A stretch of 64,000 nucleotides of DNA from Limnanthes douglasii subsp. nivea (lineage: Eukaryota > Streptophyta > Magnoliopsida > Brassicales > Limnanthaceae): positions 166,665,739 to 166,729,738 of the forward strand of contig JAUPFV010000002.1 in assembly GCA_036936605.1 (NCBI GenBank), read 5' to 3'. Positions 1 to 9,490 of the stretch are shown in pieces; the first letter of the stretch is position 1; each line of letters opens with the position of its first letter. The position numbers and the translations under genes were made by a program. Below the pieces are notes generated by a model, which was given only the letters and a program-made list of their open reading frames with translations, searched no databases and was not told the DNA's origin.

Positions 1-410
1 TGTTTCTATATATTTGGAGACTTGGCGTGTCCTTACAAAACCTTGCTCTGTATGGCCCATCGCGTAGCTTTGAACAGACGTATTCTTCGGCTTGTTCATG
101 AAAGAGACTGATTCGGCCTTTTGCGTGGCCTTATAGGCTTGGTGTATTTCATATATTAAAACCGGTACAAGGTATTCGGCACAGTGTGGCCCATTACCTA
201 GCCTCAATGAGCGTGGTCAATTAGCTCGTTCGTATTATTGACTTAATTGGTTCGGAGACAGTACGACCCTTGTGTAGCCCATAAGCATGGTCAGTGACCG
301 ATTCACACTTTGTAAGGAGGAAGAAAGTATAACGAACACGACATTCATAGCAGGGAGATAGAGATCACTTGGTATATAATATGAAGATAAATAAGCTTAA
401 AGCCTGTCTG
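1..410. other. Unassigned sequence
   Basis: I recognise no gene or transposon domain here. Three loosely similar words (ggcccat/agcccat followed about 5 bases later by tagc or atgg) recur near 53, 188 and 277, and a unit resembling the 39-bp repeat that follows appears at about 353-382, so the block may be an older, more diverged part of the same repeat array. Confidence 0.3.
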
Positions 411-612
411 TCATGGAGATGGATTTTTGGCCTACAATATTTTTTTTTTGTTATAGAGATGAAGATCATTTGACTTACAACATTTTCGATCATAGAGGTG
501 GAGATTATTCGGCTTATAACCATTTCGAACATGGAGATGTAGATTATGTGGCGTATAATTTTTTTTATTATGGAGATAGAGATCATTTGGTGTATAACAT
601 TTTCTGTCGTAG
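411..612 (+). repeat. 39-bp tandem repeat, five copies, open in one frame
   Basis: Units begin at about 411, 451, 490, 529 and 568, each opening with a variant of CATGGAGATGGAGAT followed by a variant of TTGGCTTATAACATTTT. The spacing is 39 bases except for one step of 40. Because 39 is divisible by three, the plus strand stays open from 413 to 670 and reads as a 13-residue repeat with the pattern G-D-x-D-x-x-x-Y-N-x-F. The unit sequence varies a good deal while the period holds, so the array is old. Whether it is translated is unknown; I found no promoter, domain or homologue. It could be a minisatellite that is open by chance. Confidence 0.75.
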
Positions 613-670
613 GAAAAAGTTTGTGTATATTATGAAGCTCACGTACATTGCTAAAAGAAAAATTATTTAG

Positions 671-939
671 AAGTCGACTTGATTTCGTATTGAAAACTTA
701 ATAATCCGAATTTTTTATTTAGATTTGGTCTCTTTGAAAATGAGTTTTTGCAGGTAGAGATTATTGGCGAATTATCATATAGGAAATACGAGTTGGCCTT
801 CTGATATTGTAAATATATCTTACACGAAATTCGATTCATTCAAAGCAGTTTTCATTTGGGTTGAAAAGCTTTCACGAGTGGATTCCATACTCTATCCGTT
901 AGCATTTGATCACCTTCGCTTGATAAATTGGACGATTAA
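671..939. other. Unassigned spacer
   Basis: Ordinary AT-rich sequence between the 39-bp repeat and the first gene fragment. A short plus-strand reading frame at 764-949 has no recognisable domain. Confidence 0.3.
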
Positions 940-1236
940 CATGACATGAAAAAGTGGATCTCTCTTCTTGGATAAAACTCTTTGTAAATGCCATACAGCG
1001 ATAACTATTGAATGCCATTGATCTATACAGCTCATCATCCTCTGCCAAATGGCGTCTCTAGCCTTAGCCTTGGTTCCACCTCCTATCGGAGGATTTCTTC
1101 TTTCTCTGATACCTCCGGTACCATAACCCGAAACTGAAGAAACGATTTTCATATCTAACGCTACACTCACTTTCTTCACTGCCATAGCTTTGTACTTGTT
1201 TGCTAACCGTTCTACAGTGGCTTCCAACTCAGCCAA
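940..1236 (-). pseudogene. COG5: COG5 (conserved oligomeric Golgi complex subunit 5) fragment
   Basis: The minus-strand translation is close to the C-terminal part of plant COG5. It has a stretch reading ERLANKYKAMAVKKVSVALD, then a Gly-rich linker, then W-Q-R-M-x-S-C-I-D-Q-W-H-S-I-V followed by VWHLQRVLSKKRDP. The last block is the best-conserved part of COG5 from plants to animals. COG5 is a subunit of the tethering complex that recycles glycosylation enzymes within the Golgi. Only about 100 residues are present, roughly an eighth of the normal protein, and the reading frame runs out into unrelated sequence downstream. Just upstream on the same strand lies an EF-G fragment, so this is a captured or relocated piece and not a gene. 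Family recognised from memory of conserved motifs. Confidence 0.8.
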
Positions 1237-1274
1237 CTCACCTAAGGTTGTAAAACACCTCTGCTTGATTGAGT

Positions 1275-1545
1275 CTTTTCCCTTAGAGCTCGCTCCACTT
1301 CAAGTGTAAATTCGATGTGACCAGGGGTGTCGATAATGTTAACCCGTGGTTGTTTCGGTACATAGTGGTCGCAACGGGGTTATGGAAATCGCTCTTTCCT
1401 GTTCTTGTTCCATCTAGTCCGTTGTATGTCGTGCACTTCTCTAATTATGTAGTTTCTCCCGATATAGTAGAGAACTCTCTCCGACGTGGTAGTCTTTACG
1501 GCGATAATCTTTCAATAGTATTCCACACTTCCCAATGGAGGATCC
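1275..1545 (-). pseudogene. Chloroplast elongation factor G, GTPase-domain fragment
   Basis: Minus-strand frames carry the start of the EF-G GTP-binding domain in order: a degraded G1/P-loop (AVKTTTSER), [25 protein letters not shown] (switch I region) and [20 protein letters not shown] (G3 motif DTPGH). The phrases MEQEQER and [10 protein letters not shown] resemble the chloroplast-targeted plant EF-G more than the mitochondrial form. EF-G drives ribosome translocation. At least two frameshifts separate the blocks, and about 90 of some 750 residues remain. The gene stops dead after VERALR, within 60 bases of the COG5 piece. Clearly non-functional. The assignment to EF-G is firm; the assignment to the plastid form is an inference from the motif wording. 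Confidence 0.82.
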
Positions 1546-1784
1546 ATTTAGAGTGATTTTGTGAGGTATTTGTAGGGGATTTCCGTGATTCAGATGGTGC
1601 TAGTTGTGGCCAGCGGCAATATTTTGATATTGTCTGTTCTTTCTTTTATCCAATGGTAGGTTACTTTGGGAGAAAACTCGTGTGAAGAATTTCGAAAAAA
1701 ACACATAGATTAATTATTACATTAATTCCCAATTAATTCGTTTCGACAGATTATTATTAGTATGGAGATTGAATCTCGAGTAGA

Positions 1785-2156
1785 GTTCACAGTTAAAATG
1801 AAGGAAAATAAACCTCTATCATTTGAACTTTTCATAACATGATGAAACCACATACTTGGTAGATAAAGAACTTCACCAGGCTTAACAGCACAATAGTTAG
1901 GCTTAGGACCATGTGAAATACAAAGGAAGCTTGGACATTTCACTTTGTTTGGTTCCAGGAGGAGGGTAGGGACTGACGCTACTCCATGGTACATTTGTTA
2001 ATTGATTGTTCAAGCTCCAACGGAAACTCTTCATTCTCGACGATTGGGATCAGTAGGAGATAGTAGAAGAAAATGCTTTTCACCTGAAACAACAGCATAG
2101 AGGTTCTCTTAATGATCCTTATAAAAGGAAGTCTTTGAAAATTGATGCCCGATCCG
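1785..2156 (-). pseudogene. JmjC-domain hydroxylase fragment (JMJD7/JMJ32-like)
   Basis: Read on the minus strand across several frames, the conserved core of a small plant JmjC protein appears: TSFYKDH, ENLYAVVSGEKHFLLLSPTD, VPWSSVSPYPPPG, MSKLPLYF, then AVKPGEVLYLPSMWFHHV. In intact proteins K-D-H-Y-E-N lies next to the iron-binding region and the final H-H-V contains the distal iron ligand. The family hydroxylates protein side chains using Fe(II) and 2-oxoglutarate. The Tyr of KDHYEN is now a stop codon, and at least two frameshifts break the frame. About 110 residues are present with no intron visible. It lies about 240 bases upstream of the EF-G fragment on the same strand. Confidence 0.8.
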
Positions 2157-3053
2157 TAAATTGACGGAATCAGAGAGAGACTCTAGTGCCTTTGTGGCAC
2201 AACCGATATCCGCATCGCATTCCAAAGTTAAAGCCAAATACTTAATACGCAAACAATCGTTATGTTATGTTGCTGTAAATAATCCACCTATACATCGCAG
2301 AAAAATAAAACTAAGGCTAGAGCGCGGTCGAAATGGAGTTTGCCGACATAAGAGGAAGGGAAGCCTAGAATGTCGTTAGAGAGTTTGGCGAGGCCATCAA
2401 CGTGGCCGTTGAGAGTGTCATGGAGAGATACAAGGTTGCTGGAGAGGGGGTGGCTTGGTTTTCTCGGATTTGGTTTTCCTGGAGCTGTTGCTCCAGTAGG
2501 TGGTATTCGCGGAGCTAGTTCTAAGGAAGAAACTGCACCTGATAGTGCTTTTATCTCTGATAAATCATGATTGTCGCCGACAAATTGCTTGTTAGTCGCC
2601 CGTTCTTCACATAGAAGGAGAAAGGTTATGAGCCAGAGGTGGTCTCGAAGAAGCTTGCAGAGGGATATGTTGAAATTGTTGTGTTGCGGCACCAAGAGAA
2701 CTCAAAGTCCCACTTACGATTTCCCACTAAAAGGAAGGTGTTGATGATGGTGCTGCAGCGGTTGTTGCTGGGGTTGTGGATCCAGAGAAAACAACTAAGA
2801 ACTTGCAGTCCCAAACAACTGTGAACTTGCAGGTTCAAACGACGGCATTGCTAGAGTTCCAAAGGAAAGCGCAGTCGCAACCCCTAACAACGGAGACAGA
2901 GAAGGGAAGCTGGACGCAGTTTGACAGAAGAGAGATGAATCTGACGCAGCTGGAGCCGGATGCAGGGGTATAGCTAGGATTTGAGGATAACTTAAAAAAA
3001 AGCAGAAAAGATTGGTCGAGGAAGATTCTATCCAAAATGGTGAGTAGAGTATA
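2157..3053. other. Unrecognised region with competing open frames
   Basis: A 135-codon frame is open on the minus strand (2288-2695) and shorter ones on the plus strand (2370-2570, 2639-2824, 2776-2973). The plus-strand stretch around 2630-2780 has codon-like composition when read through frame changes (E-P-E-V-V-S-K-K-L-A-E-G-Y-V-E-I-V-V). The block is richer in GC than its surroundings, as the host-gene fragments to its left are, so it may be another captured exon, but I cannot name a family. Confidence 0.3.
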
Positions 3054-3063
3054 CCGATAGACA

Positions 3064-3473
3064 GGCTCTGAACAGTAATTCGTCCCTGAACTATCGCATT
3101 TGGTGACAGATAGTCCCTGGACTTTCAAAAGTCCGTTCGTAGTCCCTGGACTATCCAGTTTGGATAAAGTTAATCCCCCTTGCATGTGTTGACTATCAAT
3201 TTTTGTGACAGATAGTCCCTTAACGATTCATTTTCAATAAATTTAGTCCTTTGACTTTCTATTTTTGATAAAGTTAGTCTCCTTAATAAACATGCGCATG
3301 AGACTAACTTTATCCAAACTGGATAGTCCAGGGACTACCAACGGACTTTTGAAAGTCCACGGACTATATGTCACCAAAATTGATAGTCCCGGGACTACCA
3401 ACAGAATTTTAAAAATCCAAAGACTATCTGTCACCAAAGTTGATAGTCCAGGAAAGAGTTAGTGTTCAAAGCT
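3064..3473. mobile_element. Non-autonomous MULE-type inverted-repeat element (410 bp)
   Basis: The element is flanked by a perfect 10-base direct repeat, CCGATAGACA, at 3054-3063 and 3474-3483, read as the target-site duplication. Its ends form imperfect terminal inverted repeats; the first 32 bases match the reverse complement of the last 32 at 26 positions. Inside, a further inverted pair of about 75 bases (3099-3173 against 3304-3378) carries the word AGTCCCTGGACTAT and its complement several times. A 9-11 bp duplication is typical of Mutator-like elements, so this is probably a MULE MITE. No coding capacity. Confidence 0.8.
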
Positions 3474-4027
3474 CCGATAGACATTGCATTTTACAAACTA
3501 CTCCCCAAACGATTTTGATTTTACTACCAATTTTTCTTTTTTTTAAGCATATAAATTCTTTATTAGAAATTAAAGGTCCGAAGGAGTACAAAAGAAAGGC
3601 CATAATAAAACTAATTACAAAAGTAAAGTGCTCTGGAAATAACATTTCAAATTAAAATTTAAAACGCGACCAAATACCTCGCATCCTTTATTTAAGAGAT
3701 AAGACTTTTCTTTTAATAGCAAAAAAAAATCGATACATTAACCCAATATCTTCTCAGCAACTCTTCAACTTTCGACAGATCTTTCAGATTCTTACCATCA
3801 ACCACAACCAAACTTGCAATAAGCTAGTGCTTAATACAAATTCAAGAAAACAAAAATTTCAAAGTAAAAGAGAAGAGAACTATTCAGTATTTATATAACA
3901 CATGCCTAAGCTTTCCAAGAGGACAATGACCATCAGACTATTATGAGCTTTGAGATGATTGAAACTCTGGTTTTGTTTGCAATTCAGAGTCCACTTCGCA
4001 AGCCAATCTAGGGCTTGGTTTTGGACT

Positions 4028-7000
4028 CTATAAAATATGTCTAATGGTCATTTTAGGATGAATAAATTTCCTACATAGAGAAATAATAGAATCGACGTAC
4101 CAAACAGCATTGCCCTCATCAAGAACATTGATAAGAAGTAAGCTATCTGATTCAATATCCACTTCAGGCCATTTATTTTGCTTACATATAATCAGGCCTT
4201 CCAAGAAAGCTCTAGTCTCTCCAAGCAAAGGATTTAATTTGCTGAAGATGACGCCAGAGCCTATAATGATGTCACCTTCTCAATTTTTGATCAAAATCCC
4301 TCCACCGGACTCCCCATTATGAATGTAGGCACCCTCAATATTCATCTTAATTCCGCCTTTATCCGGAGAAATCCATTTGAGGTAAATAGGTTTCTTTCTT
4401 CTGTTCTCAATAGATTTGTATTCTAACGTTGTTCCTACATTAAAAGACTTGGACCAGTTATTATTCGTTAACTTGTTAGACATATCGATACCTGTAGTAA
4501 TTATTATGACCATATCAATTGAACATTTGACAGAGTCATGCTTTCTTTTATATTTTGAGTTGTTTATGTTTTTCCATATAACCCAACAAATGATTTGAGG
4601 GATTATATGAGTCACATGAAATTTGTTTTTAGAAAACTAGAATCACAATTGAATTATATGAGTTAACACCATGTGACGGCCAATTTTTATCTTGAATAAG
4701 GCACCAAAATAGTTCCACATATGCCAGGCAAAACTGCAACTAACAAAGCGATGGCTTTTATCTTCGCAGTTGTTGCAGAACTGGCATTTGGAAGCCATAC
4801 TAAGGTGTATTTTCATTAAAATAGAATCAATTGGAATGAAGTTATTAATAAGTTTCCAGCAAAGAAAGGAGAACTTCCTGGGAATGATAGGGAAACAAAT
4901 CTTCTTAAACAAGCTGGACTTATTAAGCTTTGTTCTGATACTATCCCAAGTAAAATTTGTATTGAAGTTGTGGTTATTTGAATGCCTCCACATCATCTTG
5001 TCATCATCCTCAGGGTTGATCTTGTAAGTGTTAATATGATTAATTCTGTCTCTGGGAAGGAAGCTTTCGAGAGTGTTAATATCCCAAGCATTGTTCTTCC
5101 AGAAAGTATTCACTTTAGCTTCTAGGTACCAACTGTTGGTTTCAGTGTTGATGTGATTAGTTACGAGATGGAGGTTATTCTAGTCTTCTAGCCAAAAGTA
5201 CATGTTGCATCGACCAAGAATCTACTTGATATTGCATTCAGCTTGAGCTTTTATACATGTTAATCTCTTCCAAACCAGGGAACCAAATTTGTTGCAGATA
5301 GTTTTTAAATGATATATGTTAGTGTAATAATTATTATGCATTATTTTTTTTACTACAAACTATTATATTTCTTGAAAAGAAACAGAGCTTTTGAGAAAAT
5401 ATGAGTTGAATATCATTAAGCATTTTGATGTTCAACCCCCCTTCCTCAAAAGGTTTACAGAGTGAATAGTTTTTTCATTGTAAATTAACCTCCATAAGAA
5501 TCTATTAAAAGTAGTTTCCAGTCTTTTGAGGATGGTTTTAGGTAATAGACTGTTTTGCATCCAGTAATATGTTATTGGTAGCAAGATATAATAAATAAGT
5601 GTCAGTCTGCCCCCATAAGATAGGTGATTAGAGTCCCATTCAGTAATATTATCATTAACTTTATCAATGATAGGCTTAAAGTTCTTCCATATGTTGTTGC
5701 AATAGAGAGTGATCCTTGGTAGCTTGAAGGAAGAGAATCAATAGAGAAACGAGTCAGAAGTTTCAGGTTGCTGATTGCTGAGTTCTTGCTGAGGTAATCA
5801 ACTTCGTCTTCTCTTTATTGATTGCTTGCCCAAAGATTAATTGATATTTGTCCACGAACCTGCTTAACTCGTTTATAGAAGAGGTCAAGCTATTAGTAAA
5901 CACAAGTATCTCATTAACAAAATCGAGGCAGGGCACTAGGTAATCAGTTCTAGAAGCATATTGAAGTCTTTTGTTAAAGCTAAATAAGTTATAAAGCCCT
6001 ATGATTAGAACTTCCTAAGTAAGTAATAAAAGGCTAGGAGATAAAGGATCTCCTTGCCTTAATCCTTTCTTGTGATGGAAGTAACCAAAAACATCTCCAT
6101 TGATTAATATGGATATGTTAATATCAGAAATCATCTCCTTAATTAAGTTTATAAAGTCATCAGAGAAACCAAAACAGGATAGAACGTTAAGTATGAAGGC
6201 ATGCGACATTCTGTCGAATGAGTTGGACATATCAAGTTGAATCATTATGTTGCCTGTTTTTGGTTTTCTGTTGATATCATGAATAAGCTCCTTCGCAATC
6301 AAGATGTTGTCATGTATTAATCTACCTTTGACAAAAGCTCCTTTAGTGTTCGGGATAATATTAGGAACAATTTTGGCTAGTCTCCAGTTTATGAGATTAG
6401 ATAAGACTATGTTAAACATAGTGCACAGACTAATAGGTCTGTAGTTGTTCCAACAAGTAGGATTACGTGTCTTAGGTATAAGTCAAATGTCTGTCGTGAA
6501 GACATTTTTAGGGATTCTGTTATCTTGAAGATAGGAGTTCAGGGCATTACAAAGATCTTCATTAATAATTTTCCAGCAGATTTTGAAAAAGAATATGTTA
6601 AAACCATTGATTCCAGCTGCACTGTCATTACTCATGTTGTTGATGATTTTCCAGACTTCCTCCTTATCAATAGGATTAAAAAGAGATTCATTTTCTTCCC
6701 TAATAACAAGCCTTGGAATTCTGTCAAAGATATTGTCCTGAATCAGGTTTTCCTCCTCTTCTCTATTTTTATAAGTAGTAGAGGCCAAAGAGTTCTTGAA
6801 GAAATTCTCAGCTGATTTACCAATGTCTTCAGAGTTCTGGATCCAATTGATTCCATATTTAATGCCTTTAATCACATTTCTTCTTCTTTTCTTGGAGACA
6901 TGAGCATGATAAAGTTAGTGTTACCATCTTCATGTTTCAGCCAATTGTTGTAGCACTTTTGTCTTCAGCAATCATCTTCATTTTTAAGAGCTTGAATGTA

Positions 7001-7933
7001 AAGACTGTTAGCCTTAGAGAGAGTAGCTTTGGAGCTTTTGTTATTTTCCATATAATGATAAATTTCCATCTTCTTGACTTCCTCTTAAGTTGATTTGACG
7101 TTGTTGAAGATGTTACTCAAGTGCTTGATGTTCCATTCCTTGAGACATATCTTAAGCCTTCTGAGCTTGTTCCAAAATATTTGATTGTGGCTTCCATTGC
7201 TATTAAGCTTTCAATTCTGTTCTACAATACTTAAAAAACTATCACCATTTGACCACACATTCAAGAATTTAAAGCTTTTCTTATTATGATTAGAGTGATT
7301 AAATGAATTATAGAGAGATGTAATTAAGAAAGGAGCATGGTCAGAACAAGTTCTGATGATGTGAAAAACCTGGATCTCTTTGAATGTTGTAAACCATTTG
7401 TCATTGACCATAGCTCTATCTAATCTTTTCCACTAAGATTTCCTGTTCCAGGTATACCTAGATCCAACGTACCCACGTCTTCAAGGTTGCAGTTTCTGAT
7501 TGTTTCATTAAATTTGTTAGTATATTTTGATTGTTAGAAGTACATCCAAGCAGATCATCCGAAGTGGTAATAGCTTGTAGTCTCCAACAGTGATTCATGC
7601 TTTGTCAGTGCTAGCAAGCATCTTCATCTTATCCCAAAGATTCATTCTTTGAAGTCTTTGACTTTTTGCGTAAACACTAGTAAAGTTGAAGCTAACACCA
7701 AGGCCAGGGTAGTGAACCTCCATATGTAAGTACTGATCATGGTCACTCTCAATATCTATCTTAACATCTTTAGTCCAAAAGACCCAAATCTTGTTAGAAC
7801 TATTAATAGTGTAGTTCTTATAACCCAGAATATTAGCAATACTTTCAATCTTATCAACATTGGCCATGGGCTCTTGAATGACCAGGATTTTTATCATTTC
7901 ATCTATGATAAAAATCCTTCTCTGGAATTCCAA
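4028..7933 (-). pseudogene. LINE 1 ORF2: endonuclease, reverse transcriptase, zf-RVT, RNase H
   Basis: Domains in minus-strand order: apurinic-type endonuclease (7933-7211, with NKIWVFWTKD and VSFNFTSVYAKS); RT N-terminal region (6875-6483, DSAAGINGF, where active elements usually have G-x-D-G); RT core (6419-6015, QLDMSNSFDRMSH and KKGLRQGDPLSPS); zinc-binding region (5113-4643, CQFCNNCEDKSHRFVSC, a zf-RVT pattern); and RNase H (4615-4028). The RT active-site box, normally F-A-D-D, reads F-V-N-E at 5910-5921, so both catalytic aspartates are gone. The RNase H start reads N-I-E-G-A where N-x-D-G-A is usual. Many stops and frameshifts. The closest relative in the window is LINE 2. Confidence 0.85.
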
Positions 7934-8023
7934 CTAATTATCCTTATCATTATCAGATAGGGACTTTTGTTGTTTTTTGTCCCCTGCCTGCTTTAGAGAA
8001 TTAATCACAAGTTTGTTACTTTT

Positions 8024-9249
8024 TCATCCTTTCTTTGCAGATAATAGTTTTATGTTTATGATGGTACTGAAGTCTGGATCTGATGGGGTGCTTCTTTTAG
8101 TTCGGGTGATGTTGCTGCTTCCTATATCGTCATATTCTGGTGTCAAGCTTTTGAAGAGCCTCAATGATTTCCATGTCCTCTTTAGTTGTTGATTCTTTAC
8201 TTGTGTAATTAGATTGGGTATCAATATTAGTCAGATTCAGGTGACTTTGGTTTTGAATGTTTTGATCTTGAAAGGATTGAGTTTGACTGTCATCATTTTT
8301 GATATCTTGATCTTTTTGGGTCACAATGGACTTAATTTTCCTTCTATAACTTTGTTAAAGTTTGAGTTTGCTGACTTGGCTTCAATCCAACATGCAGATT
8401 AAGGTTGCTGGTTTTATTCAGCGACATATTTTGATTTCATTGACGTGAGTTTCAAAATTGGGATTAACAGTTTCCTTAGCATCTTCAGCTTTATCATCTC
8501 TTGTAATAAGATTTTGAGTGTTCTTGCATTCAGATTCTCTATGTCCTATATGGAAGCATAAATCACAATAAGTAGGCACATTTTTGTAGCTTAATGAAAT
8601 CCAACAGCCATCATTATATTTGAATCCAATCTACATTCTATGCTTCAATTTTTTTGAAATGTTTATTTTGATTTGAGCGTAGCAAGCATTACTGTAAAAA
8701 CTCATGAATTCTTTCAAATCGAACCCATATCAGAGACAAAGGATTTTCATATTTTCTGTTAAAATCAGTACTCAATCTTAGTAATCTCATGATCATGCGA
8801 TCTATATTCCATACGTTTCTATACCAGAGAGAACTGACATCTTCCTTCAAGTAGAATTACAGAAGAATGTGTCGAGAGTCCATGATTTTGAAGCTAAAAG
8901 AACCCTTAAACTTGAAAGAATTAAAAAAAACCATTTATGATCGATCTTTTAGGAATTCCATTATTGAATTTCTCAACTAATGTAGTTTTTGATTGCTGGA
9001 TAAGTAAATATTTAGCTTCTTTAATATATTGAACAGATAATGATCCTAAGCTTCTTTAGTATACTCTGGTTTTAGATCTACATTCGAGGAAGTGGTTCTT
9101 GGCATAACTACATCGACAAAAGTTTTCTTGATCTGTATTTGTTGTGATAATTCTCCGATCAAGTTTCTTGAGGGAAGAGCTGGGTACTCTTCATCTTCGC
9201 GGGACTTGTTGTTGTGTGATTCCATGATAAGTAACCAGGAAATCAACAT
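8024..9249 (-). pseudogene. LINE 1 ORF1: gag-like RNA-binding protein
   Basis: The frame begins at about 9225 with M-E-S-H-N-N-K-S-R-E-D-E-E-Y-P-A-L-P, a start typical of plant LINE ORF1 proteins. A CCHC knuckle, YCDLCFHIGHRESECKN, lies near 8500-8580, spaced C-x2-C-x4-H-x4-C. The C-terminal part (8324-8024) is Asn/Gln/Ser-rich. ORF1 proteins bind element RNA. The middle is broken by stops. The end is about 90 bases upstream of the endonuclease frame. Confidence 0.7.
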
Positions 9250-9255
9250 ATAATG

Positions 9256-9486
9256 CTCTGAGATTGAGCTAGATTATGAAAAATAGAGGAATTCTATTGG
9301 AATGGTTTCTTGGAGCCACTCCCTCTAACAAAAATCATACTGCTGATTTTTAACTTTTTATCTTGAAATGAATTCTTTAACTTTTTATCTTGTAAAACCC
9401 AATTTTCAATCAAAAAACAAACTTTTATTTTTTTTCTCCAACTAAAATCTCTCTAACTTAGTTTTCACCCAAAAAATAATACCAAA
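9256..9486. other. Junction between LINE 1 and MULE 1
   Basis: AT-rich. The 15-base word TTAACTTTTTATCTTG occurs twice, at about 9350 and 9378. No MULE terminal repeat is visible, although the related MULE 2 gene has one about 150 bases upstream of its start, so this end of MULE 1 is probably lost or displaced. Confidence 0.4.
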
Positions 9487-9490
9487 ATTT

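Larger units (their letters stand above)
3533..9255 (-). mobile_element. LINE 1: decayed RNase H-bearing L1-type retrotransposon
   Basis: Read on the minus strand, the element runs from an ORF1-like start near 9249, through a CCHC knuckle, endonuclease, reverse transcriptase, zinc-binding C-terminal region and RNase H domain, to an A-rich end. Around 3530-3560 the minus strand reads an AATAAA signal followed about 15 bases later by an oligo-A run, which I take as the 3' tail. The order and the C-terminal RNase H are those of plant L1-type LINEs. Every domain is broken by stops or frameshifts. I could not find a convincing target-site duplication, so both ends are approximate. Confidence 0.8.

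Noticed and set aside
411..612. CRISPR-like array
   Set aside because: Units are contiguous, diverged and without spacers; plant nuclear context.
1317..1556. Plus-strand 79-codon ORF
   Set aside because: It is the complement of the EF-G fragment, whose motifs on the minus strand are unmistakable.
3533..9300. Target-site duplication for LINE 1
   Set aside because: Weak similarity between GATTTTACTACC near 3517 and GATTTTTAACTT near 9340 is not convincing.
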